Of a stretch of DNA of 11,979 nucleotides, positions 6,255 through 11,979 are shown in pieces; the stretch's first letter is position 1, and each line of letters begins with the position of its first letter. The position numbers and the translations under genes were made by a program. The notes beneath the pieces were generated by a model. That model did no database searches, had not been told where the DNA came from, and was given only the letters and a program-made list of their open reading frames with translations. Origin of the DNA: DAOUBP01 sp034432655 (lineage in GTDB: Bacteria; Chloroflexota; Anaerolineae; CG2-30-64-16); the NCBI GenBank assembly GCA_034432655.1, contig DAOUBP010000128.1:1-11979 (forward strand), in the 5' to 3' direction.

Positions 6255-7103
6255 ATGCGTGTTGTGATCACCGGCCATAACGGCCAGCTCGGCCGTCAGC
6301 TTCAGGCTGCTTTTGCAGGCCATGAACTGCGTAACCTTGACCTGCCCTGCGACGACATCACCGATCCGGGTGTGGCGCGCTGCATCGTTGAAGTTCAGCC
6401 CGATCTGGTGGTGCACGCGGCGGCTTACACGGACGTAGACGGTTGCGAGAAGGACCCCGACCTGGCATTTCGGGTCAACGCGTTCGGCACCCAGAACGTG
6501 GCGCTGGCCGCGCGGCAGGCCGGCGCGGCCCTGATGCACGTCAGCACCAACGAGGTTTTCTCCGGCCGGCGTCGCGACCTGTACCGGGAGTGGGACCAGT
6601 TGGATCCCATCAGTGTCTACGCCCGCAGCAAAGCCGCGGCCGAGCAGATCGTGCGTGATATCATGGCCGGCCGGTTCTATATCGTACGGGTGGCATGGCT
6701 GTTTGGACCGGCCGGGGTCAATTTTGTCACCAAGATCCTGGCTGCGGCCCGCAAGCAGGGTGCCTTGCGGGTGGCGGCCGATGAGTTCGGCAACCCGACT
6801 TACGCAGTGGATGTGGCGGCGGCCATGGCCCGTCTGGCAGGCACCGGCCACTACGGCATCTATCATCTCACCAATGCCGGCTTTTGCTCCCGCTACGAAT
6901 TTGCCCGGGAGAGCTTGCGCCTGGCCGGGCAGGCCGATGTGCCTGTCACACCCATCCTCAGCGCGGAGTGGCCGCGGCCCTCTACCCCGCCGCTGCATGC
7001 CGTGCTGGCCAACACGGCGGCGGCCGCGTTGGGCATCACCTTGCGGCCCTGGCAAGAGGCGCTGGCGGCGTATGTGCCTTTGCTGGTGGCGGATGGCAGA
7101 TAG
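6255..7103 (+). CDS. dTDP-4-dehydrorhamnose reductase-like SDR (RmlD family)
   Basis: A 282-residue extended short-chain dehydrogenase/reductase. The N-terminal Rossmann motif is GHNGQLG (7-13), VVHAAAYTDVDGCE is at 52-65, and the catalytic pair is YARSK (Tyr122, Lys126) with Thr98. ADEFGNPTYAVDVA (175-188) and a C-terminal RPSTPPL segment (241-247) are the RmlD-specific parts. Classical RmlD reduces dTDP-4-keto-L-rhamnose to dTDP-L-rhamnose with NAD(P)H. The usual STDYVFDG block reads STNEVFSG (97-104), so the canonical Asp and Tyr beside the catalytic Thr are replaced; a different sugar nucleotide is possible. rmlA, rmlB and rmlC are not here. AGGAG lies nine bases before the ATG. The last codons and the TAG stop are built from the heptamer repeat at 7087-7128. 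A glycosyltransferase follows after 17 bp. Confidence 0.85.
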   Translation: MRVVITGHNGQLGRQLQAAFAGHELRNLDLPCDDITDPGVARCIVEVQPDLVVHAAAYTDVDGCEKDPDLAFRVNAFGTQNVALAARQAGAALMHVSTNEVFSGRRRDLYREWDQLDPISVYARSKAAAEQIVRDIMAGRFYIVRVAWLFGPAGVNFVTKILAAARKQGALRVAADEFGNPTYAVDVAAAMARLAGTGHYGIYHLTNAGFCSRYEFARESLRLAGQADVPVTPILSAEWPRPSTPPLHAVLANTAAAALGITLRPWQEALAAYVPLLVADGR

Positions 7104-7128
7104 CGGGTGGCGGGTGGCAGATGGCGGA
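7087..7128 (+). repeat. Six tandem copies of a 7-bp repeat at a gene junction
   Basis: The units are TGGCGGA, TGGCAGA, TAGCGGG, TGGCGGG, TGGCAGA and TGGCGGA, a consensus of T-R-G-C-R-G-R. They encode the last residues of the RmlD homologue. The A in unit three makes its TAG stop (7101-7103). The boundary of units five and six makes the ATG of the glycosyltransferase (7121-7123). Because 7 is not a multiple of 3, a gain or loss of one copy shifts reading frames. Heptanucleotide tandem repeats between genes are known from other bacteria, for example the STRR sequences of filamentous cyanobacteria. Confidence 0.85.
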
Positions 7129-8080
7129 TCATTTTCCCAAGGTCAGCGTGATCATCCCCAACTACAACGGGTTGCGTTTCCTGCCGGTCTGCCTGGACGC
7201 GTTGCGGGCGCAGACCTATCCGCAGGAGGCGACCGAGGTCATCCTGGTGGACGATGCCTCCACGGATGCCTCGGTGGCTCTGGTGCGCGAGCGCTATCCG
7301 GAGGTGAAGATCGTGCAGCTGGTGCGTAACAGCGGGCTGGCGGCCGGCTGTAACGCGGGCGCGCGCGGGGCCGCCGGCGAGCTGTTGGTGATGCTCAATA
7401 ATGACACCGAGGCGGAACCCGGCTGGCTGGCGGCTCTGGTGGCGGCCAGCCAGGCCCATCCCCGGGCCGCCACGGTGGCCAGCAAAATGCTGCTCTTCGA
7501 CCGACGGGATGTGCTCCATAATGCCGGCGATCTGATGGGCGCCGACGGTGTTCCGCGCAACCGCGGGGTGTGGGAGCGCGACACCGGGCAGTACGACCAC
7601 GACCTGGTTATCTTCGGCGGCTGTGGCGGCGGCGTGTTGTATCGCCGGGCAGCCTGGGAGCAGGCCGGCGGCTTCGACGAGCGGCTGTTCATGTATCTGG
7701 AGGACGTGGACCTGGCCTGGCGGCTGCAGCTACTGGGCTGGGACGCGGTCTTTGCACCGGCCGCGCGGCTCTATCATCACCTGAGCGCGACCGGTGGGGG
7801 CGTGCTGGCCAGCTATTACGTCGGCCGCAATACCATCTGGGTCATCGCCAAGGATATGCCCGGCCCGCTGATCCGCAAGCATCTTGGCCGCGTCCTGGCC
7901 GGCCAGTGGCGCGTCACTCGGGACGCTTTGCGCGCCTGGCGCGGCGAGGCGGCGCGCGCCAGGCTGCGCGGGCAGTTGGCCGGGGTGTTGGGGTTGCCGC
8001 GCGTGCTGCGCTGGCGCAGGGCAGTGCAGCGCACTCGCATCAGGCCGCTGCATGAATTGGAGAAGTTGCTTGTCCCTTGA
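7121..8080 (+). CDS. Family 2 glycosyltransferase, rhamnosyltransferase-like (WbbL type)
   Basis: A 319-residue GT-A fold enzyme. VSVIIPNYNG (8-17) opens the nucleotide-binding half, VDDASTDAS (43-51) follows, and LNNDTE (92-97) is the metal/nucleotide site in the NNDT form common in WbbL-like rhamnosyltransferases. GGFDERLFMYLEDVDLAWR (183-201) is the acceptor-side motif with acidic Glu194 and Asp195. No membrane segment is obvious, and a basic C-terminal tail (about 255-310) suggests membrane-surface attachment. It likely moves a sugar from a nucleotide donor onto an envelope glycan; placement beside an RmlD homologue makes deoxyhexose the best guess. The ATG at 7121 is the only sensible start near the domain, but it sits inside the heptamer repeat with no clear ribosome site, so it may depend on translation of the gene 17 bp upstream. 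The stop overlaps the next promoter. Confidence 0.88.
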   Translation: MADHFPKVSVIIPNYNGLRFLPVCLDALRAQTYPQEATEVILVDDASTDASVALVRERYPEVKIVQLVRNSGLAAGCNAGARGAAGELLVMLNNDTEAEPGWLAALVAASQAHPRAATVASKMLLFDRRDVLHNAGDLMGADGVPRNRGVWERDTGQYDHDLVIFGGCGGGVLYRRAAWEQAGGFDERLFMYLEDVDLAWRLQLLGWDAVFAPAARLYHHLSATGGGVLASYYVGRNTIWVIAKDMPGPLIRKHLGRVLAGQWRVTRDALRAWRGEAARARLRGQLAGVLGLPRVLRWRRAVQRTRIRPLHELEKLLVP

Positions 8081-8105
8081 CATCCAGTCTGGGGACCGCT
8101 AAACT
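8077..8105 (+). promoter_or_regulatory. Sigma70-type promoter for the ATPase gene
   Basis: Consensus TTGACA (8077-8082), 17-bp spacer, TAAACT (8100-8105). The -35 box contains the TGA stop of the glycosyltransferase. The predicted start is near 8112, giving a leader of about 32 bases that includes GGGGAGGAG (8127-8135). The ATPase gene is therefore probably transcribed independently of the sugar genes. Confidence 0.75.
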
Positions 8106-8143
8106 ACGAAAAACGTGGCAAGCTTCGGGGAGGAGTGCTCATT

Positions 8144-10723
8144 ATGGCAATTATCGAAAAACTCGGCAGCTTCTATCTGGGCAACGAATACGACCTGGAG
8201 GCGAGAAAACTTACCGATGTGCCCGTCAACTACGACGCGCGCGACCTGACCACTCACGCGGTGTGTGTGGGCATGACTGGCTCGGGCAAGACGGGCCTGT
8301 GTCTCTGCCTGTTGGAGGAGGCCGCGTTGGACGGCGTGCCGGCCATCCTGATTGACCCCAAGGGAGACATCACCAACCTGCTCCTGACTTTCCCGGAGCT
8401 GCGGCCCGAGGATTTCCTGCCGTGGGTCAACCCCGACGACGCGCGGCGCAAGGGTCAGAGCATTGAGGAATTCGCGGCCAAGACCGCCCAGACCTGGCGC
8501 GATGGCCTGGCCAGCTGGGGCCAGGGGCCGGAGCGCATCCGGATGCTGAAAGCCGCGGCCGATTTCGTCATCTACACCCCCGGCTCCGAGGCGGGTCTGC
8601 CGGTCAGCATGCTCAGCAGTTTCAAGGCGCCTGCGCTGGATTGGGACACCGAAACGGAGACGTTGCGCGATCAGATCCAGGGCACGGTATCCGCTTTGTT
8701 AGGGTTGGCCGGCATCGAGGCCGACCCGGTGCGCAGCCGGGAGCATATCCTGCTCTCCAACATTCTGGAAAACGCCTGGCGCGCGGGAGAAGACCTGGAC
8801 CTGGCCAGGTTGATCGCCGCGGTGCAAAAACCGCCCTTCCGTCAGGTGGGCGTGTTGGACGTGGACACTTTCTACCCGGAGAAGGACCGCTTTGCCCTGG
8901 CGATGACGCTCAACAACATCATCGCCTCCCCCAGCTTCGCGGCCTGGCTGAAGGGGGATCCGCTGGACATCCCCAGCCTGCTCTACACCGCCGACGGCAA
9001 GCCGCGCCACAGCATCTTCTACATCGCGCACCTCAGCGACGCGGAGCGGATGTTCTTCGTCACCATCCTGCTAGAGCAGGTGATCTCCTGGATGCGCAGC
9101 CAGCCGGGCACCACCTCGCTGCGCGCGTTGCTCTACATGGATGAGGTGTTCGGTTTCTTCCCGCCCACGGCCAACCCGCCCAGCAAGAAGCCGATGCTCA
9201 CTCTGCTGAAACAGGCCCGCGCCTTCGGCATCGGTGTGGTGTTGACCACCCAGAACCCGGTGGACCTGGACTACAAGGGGCTGACCAACACCGGCACCTG
9301 GTTCATCGGCAAGCTCCAGGCGGAGCGCGACAAGGCCCGCCTGTTGGACGGCCTGGAGGGCGCGCTGTCCAGTGCCGGGGTCAGCACCGACCGCCGCGCG
9401 CTGGACAAGATGATCTCGGCCCTGGACAGCCGCATCTTCCTGCTGCACAACGTGCATCAGAAGGGGCCGGTGGTGTTCCAGACGCGGTGGGCGATGAGTT
9501 ATCTGCGTGGCCCGATGACACGGCAACAGATCAAGGAGCTGATGGCCGATCGCAAGGCTGCGCCGCAGGCAGTCTTACGGCCGGCCGCGGGGCGGGCTGC
9601 GGCGCCGGGCGCCCTGCCGATGGGCGCGCCCACCGCGCCGGCCGCGCCGGCCCCTGAAGCCCAGGCCTTCCCCGCCGGGCTCAGCACGCAACCGCCCGTG
9701 GTACCGCCCGGCGTGCGCCAGGTGTTTCTGCCCCTGGCCAGGACTGAACGCGACGCGCTGCGGGTCATTGCGGAGCGCGCCGGCGGTCAGGTGACCCCCG
9801 CCGAGCGCCGGCTGATCTATGAACCCGCGTTGCTGGGCCTGGCCACCGTTCATTTCGTTGACCGTAAGCTCAACCTGGACGAAAGCCTGGATTATGCGCT
9901 TTTGCTGCCCCTGGCTCAGGATGCCCGTGTGCTCGGCTGGCGCGATGCCCGGCCGGTGGACTTGAACCTGCGTGACCTGCAGGAGCGCGGGGAGCCGGAC
10001 GCTCTCTACGCCGGCGGGCTGCCGCAGGGGTTCAGCACCCCGCGCGCGTTCAGCAATCTGGAGGCGGAGCTGGTGGACTATCTGTATCGCAGCGAGGCGT
10101 ATGCGCTGGCCTACAATCGCACCCTCAAGCTTTATGCCAGGGCAGGCGAATCGGAACGGGACTTCCGCGCGCGCTGCCAGCAAGCCGCGCGCGAAGCGCG
10201 CGACAAGGCCGTGGATGCGCTGCGCGAAAAATACAAGGCCAAGTTCCGGCGCCTGGAGGAACGCCTGGCCCGAGAGGAGCAGCGGCTGGCCGAGTACAAG
10301 GCCACGTACAAATCCCGGTTGGTGGAGGAGGGCCTTTCTGGCCTGGCCAGCGTGGCCGGTTTCCTCGGCATCGGCGGCCGCAGCCGCAGCCTGAGCAAAC
10401 TGACCACGGCCGCCACCAAGCGCCGCATGACGACCAGCGCCAAGATGGAGATCGAAGAAGCCGAAGCCGCCATTGCCCGCATCAAGGCCGAGGACGCAGA
10501 GTTGAAGGACGAACTGGAACGGGAGGCCAACGCGCTCACCGAACAGTGGTCTCAGGCCGCCCAGGATATCGAGGAGATCAAGGTGATGCCGCGCAAGACC
10601 GATATCAAAGTGCAGTTGGTGGCCCTGGCCTGGGCGCCCTCTTGGGAGATCACTTACGAGGACCTGCGCGGCCGCGCTCGTGTAGAAAGCGTGCCCGCTT
10701 ATCAAGGCGCGCCCGCAGCGTGA
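8144..10723 (+). CDS. HerA/DUF87-type ATPase with coiled-coil hairpin, unknown function
   Basis: An 859-residue protein. Walker A is GMTGSGKTG (43-51), ILIDPKGDITNLL follows at 68-80, Walker B is LLYMDEVFGF (329-338, Asp333 and Glu334), and TTQNPVDLDYKGL at 368-380 is the sensor-like motif of HerA/FtsK/VirB4 relatives. These hexameric motors pump DNA or move protein, but no usual partner such as NurA is nearby. A Pro/Ala-rich linker (about 471-522) leads to an unrecognised domain (about 523-665). Two charged coiled coils (about 669-729 and 765-813) are joined by a Gly-rich apolar turn, SGLASVAGFLGIGG (732-745), as in a hairpin. A short conserved-looking tail follows. No membrane segment is clear. 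The ATG at 8144 is preferred because AGGAG lies eight bases before it; GTG at 8135 overlaps that ribosome site. A LysR gene starts 27 bp downstream. Confidence 0.8.
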   Translation: MAIIEKLGSFYLGNEYDLEARKLTDVPVNYDARDLTTHAVCVGMTGSGKTGLCLCLLEEAALDGVPAILIDPKGDITNLLLTFPELRPEDFLPWVNPDDARRKGQSIEEFAAKTAQTWRDGLASWGQGPERIRMLKAAADFVIYTPGSEAGLPVSMLSSFKAPALDWDTETETLRDQIQGTVSALLGLAGIEADPVRSREHILLSNILENAWRAGEDLDLARLIAAVQKPPFRQVGVLDVDTFYPEKDRFALAMTLNNIIASPSFAAWLKGDPLDIPSLLYTADGKPRHSIFYIAHLSDAERMFFVTILLEQVISWMRSQPGTTSLRALLYMDEVFGFFPPTANPPSKKPMLTLLKQARAFGIGVVLTTQNPVDLDYKGLTNTGTWFIGKLQAERDKARLLDGLEGALSSAGVSTDRRALDKMISALDSRIFLLHNVHQKGPVVFQTRWAMSYLRGPMTRQQIKELMADRKAAPQAVLRPAAGRAAAPGALPMGAPTAPAAPAPEAQAFPAGLSTQPPVVPPGVRQVFLPLARTERDALRVIAERAGGQVTPAERRLIYEPALLGLATVHFVDRKLNLDESLDYALLLPLAQDARVLGWRDARPVDLNLRDLQERGEPDALYAGGLPQGFSTPRAFSNLEAELVDYLYRSEAYALAYNRTLKLYARAGESERDFRARCQQAAREARDKAVDALREKYKAKFRRLEERLAREEQRLAEYKATYKSRLVEEGLSGLASVAGFLGIGGRSRSLSKLTTAATKRRMTTSAKMEIEEAEAAIARIKAEDAELKDELEREANALTEQWSQAAQDIEEIKVMPRKTDIKVQLVALAWAPSWEITYEDLRGRARVESVPAYQGAPAA

Positions 10724-10750
10724 GGTCAGAAGGGTGAGGTTCTTCTTGAT

Positions 10751-11674
10751 ATGTTGAGTTTTCAGGAGTTGAATGTCTTTGTCGAGGCGGCCCTGGCCGA
10801 GAACTTTTCCGAGGCTGCCCGTCGGCTCTATCTCAGCCAGCCCGCAGTCAGCCTGCAGATCAGCAACCTGGAGCGGCGATTCGGAGTGGAGCTGTTTCAC
10901 CGCAACGGCCGCAATATCCATCTGAGTGAAGCGGGCAAGACCCTGTTGCCCCTGGCGCAAGAGGCCCTTCATCATATGAAGCGCATCGAGGAGACGATGG
11001 GGGAGCTCAGGGGGGTCATGATGGGGGAGCTGATCATCGCCTGCTCCACGACGGTGGGCAAGTACATCTTGCCGCGACTGGTGGCCGGTTTTCGGCAGCG
11101 CTATCCCTACGTGCGGGTCACGGTCAACGTGATGAGCCGCCGCGCGGCGATCGAATGGCTGCTCAGCGGCCGGGCCGAAGTCGCCGTGGTGTCAACCCAG
11201 CCCGTGCAGCACGATCTGGAATATGCGGCCTTTCTGGAAGATCGCGTGGTGCTGTTGGTGCCGGCCAACCATCCCTGGGCAGACGGCAGGACGGTGACCC
11301 CGGCAGAGCTGTTGACACAGCCGTTCATCCTGCGGGAGCCCTCGGCCGGCACCTACGAGGTGGTGTCCGAGGGCTTGCGGGCGCACGGGCTGTCCATCGA
11401 ACAACTTCAAACCGTCCTGACCCTGGGCAACACTGAGGCGATCGAGATGTCGGTGGAGGAAGGGATCGGTATAGCCTTTGTGTCACGCATGGCCGCGCAA
11501 CGAGGCATTCAGCTGGGGAAGGTGGTCGAGGTGCCCGTTGCCGGGATGATGTTGAAGCGTCACATCTACATGCTCCAGCACAACCGGCGCGCCGCGACAC
11601 CGCTGCAACAGGCGTTTTGGAATTTCGCCTTTGCCCCGGAGAACGAGGCGCTCAGAAAGTTGTCTTTGGTGTGA
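10751..11674 (+). CDS. LysR family transcriptional regulator
   Basis: A 307-residue regulator. The winged helix-turn-helix is at 1-60, with NFSEAARRLYLSQPAVSLQISNLE (18-41) as recognition region and HLSEAGKTLL (57-66) as wing. A linker helix follows to about 90. The periplasmic-binding-like effector domain runs from 92 (GELIIACSTTVGKYILPRL) to about 290, with LREPSAGTY at 194-202 and EEGIGIAFVSR at 236-246. The effector half resembles the CysL/CbbR/CysB side of the family, which often senses metabolic or redox-linked small molecules; the ligand here is unknown. LysR regulators often control a divergent neighbour, but this one lies downstream of the ATPase in the same direction, 27 bp away and probably in one transcript. 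AGGGTGAGGT (10731-10740) ends ten bases before the ATG. A strong terminator lies about 100 bp past its stop. Confidence 0.92.
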   Translation: MLSFQELNVFVEAALAENFSEAARRLYLSQPAVSLQISNLERRFGVELFHRNGRNIHLSEAGKTLLPLAQEALHHMKRIEETMGELRGVMMGELIIACSTTVGKYILPRLVAGFRQRYPYVRVTVNVMSRRAAIEWLLSGRAEVAVVSTQPVQHDLEYAAFLEDRVVLLVPANHPWADGRTVTPAELLTQPFILREPSAGTYEVVSEGLRAHGLSIEQLQTVLTLGNTEAIEMSVEEGIGIAFVSRMAAQRGIQLGKVVEVPVAGMMLKRHIYMLQHNRRAATPLQQAFWNFAFAPENEALRKLSLV

Positions 11675-11770
11675 CCCTGCCTCAAACATGCCACGGGAGG
11701 TGAATCTGAGCTTGCCAGAGAATGACCGGCCCTTGCGCAATGCTGCACCGTTCGGCTGAATGTTCGACAA

Positions 11771-11805
11771 AACGAGGGGGACAAGTCAATCTTGTCCCCC
11801 TCGTT
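11771..11805. terminator. Bidirectional intrinsic terminator between convergent genes
   Basis: A perfect 15-bp stem, arms 11771-11785 and 11791-11805, around the loop TCAAT. The stem core is CGAGGGGGACAAG. On the plus strand GTTCTCT follows; on the minus strand TTTT comes from the AAAA at 11769-11772. It fits termination of the LysR transcript from the left and the cytochrome transcript from the right. Confidence 0.88.
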
Positions 11806-11833
11806 CTCTACTTGCATAAGCGCATAGGTCTTG

Positions 11834-11979
11834 TTACTGTCCCATCTTCGGTGGGATCTTTTCCGGGATTACCCCCTTGTTGGCCTCCACCTCGTATGGC
11901 CGCAGGTCCTTCTCGCTGAGGAAGATCTCTGCGTTGCCGTGGCAGCTGTCGCAGGTCTTGGTCTGCGGCGTGTTGCGCT
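11834..11979 (-). CDS. C-terminal end of a c-type cytochrome (partial)
   Basis: The last 47 residues of a gene whose 5' part lies beyond the right edge. The window cuts within a codon. Translation begins RNTPQTKTCDSCHGN and ends KIPPKMGQ before TAA (11836-11834). CDSCH (codons 11953-11939) is a c-type haem attachment site with cysteines at both ends and the axial histidine. The segment after it, EIFLSEKDLRPYEVEANKG, is hydrophilic. A haem site this close to the C-terminus is usual in multihaem cytochromes of respiratory chains, which are exported and matured outside the cytoplasm. The number of haems, partner enzyme and exact family cannot be judged. The terminator at 11771-11805 lies about 30 bp past the stop. 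Confidence 0.75.
   Translation of the reverse strand, partial: RNTPQTKTCDSCHGNAEIFLSEKDLRPYEVEANKGVIPEKIPPKMGQ

Noticed and set aside
5937..7055. 372-residue minus-strand frame opposite the RmlD homologue
   Set aside because: It covers parts of two well-supported plus-strand genes and their gap, with no conserved motif or ribosome site.
9575..10975. 466-residue minus-strand frame opposite the ATPase
   Set aside because: The plus-strand protein has Walker motifs and coherent coiled coils. The antisense product has no motif, and its length follows from codon bias.
11698..11757. Short plus-strand frame of about 19 codons (GTG start) after the LysR gene
   Set aside because: The GGGAGG that might serve as ribosome site overlaps the GTG itself, and the peptide has no signal, membrane segment or other feature. 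Likely chance.

Overview
The window looks like chromosomal DNA of a high-GC, free-living bacterium. The mix fits Chloroflexota (Anaerolineae-like): an NfeD-type membrane protease, MreB without MreC/MreD, a NYN-HEAT fusion, a RmlD/GT2 pair, G/C-rich hairpin and heptamer repeats, and a c-type cytochrome. This assignment is inferred from gene content and style, not from a marker gene. Several promoters are textbook sigma70 type with 17-bp spacers, so housekeeping transcription looks conventional. No rRNA, tRNA, CRISPR array, transposase or phage gene was seen.

Layout, left to right. Positions 1-240 have no gene and hold G/C-rich hairpin repeats. On the minus strand follow an NfeD/ClpP-class membrane serine protease (241-1542) and a PEBP/YbhB-type protein (1628-2200), which may be made both as a lipoprotein and from an internal start as a cytosolic form. 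A short divergent region (2201-2313) carries two overlapping, opposed promoters and a perfect inverted repeat. To its right is a NYN/YacP-like nuclease domain fused to HEAT repeats (2314-3231, plus). It converges on mreB (3253-4257, minus). The mreB leader has a near-consensus promoter followed by an intrinsic terminator ahead of the start codon, an arrangement typical of attenuation.

Diverging from mreB is a plus-strand pair: a membrane-anchored SGNH/GDSL hydrolase (4512-5399) whose stop overlaps the GTG start of protein-L-isoaspartate methyltransferase (5396-6094). After a 160-bp gap comes a dTDP-4-dehydrorhamnose reductase homologue (6255-7103) and a family 2 glycosyltransferase (7121-8080). 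The junction of these two is made of six copies of a 7-bp tandem repeat that supplies the stop of one gene and the start of the other. The pair suggests synthesis and transfer of a deoxysugar such as rhamnose.

A strong promoter overlapping the glycosyltransferase stop drives a large HerA/DUF87-type ATPase with a C-terminal coiled-coil hairpin (8144-10723), the least understood gene here. It is probably co-transcribed with a LysR-type regulator (10751-11674). A 15-bp-stem bidirectional terminator (11771-11805) separates this from the 3' end of a minus-strand c-type cytochrome (11834-11979, truncated by the window edge) with a visible CxxCH haem site.

No clear defence or mobile system is present. 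The points most worth follow-up are the mreB leader, the dual-start YbhB protein, the overlapping promoters at 2251-2293, the heptamer repeat junction, and the uncharacterised ATPase.
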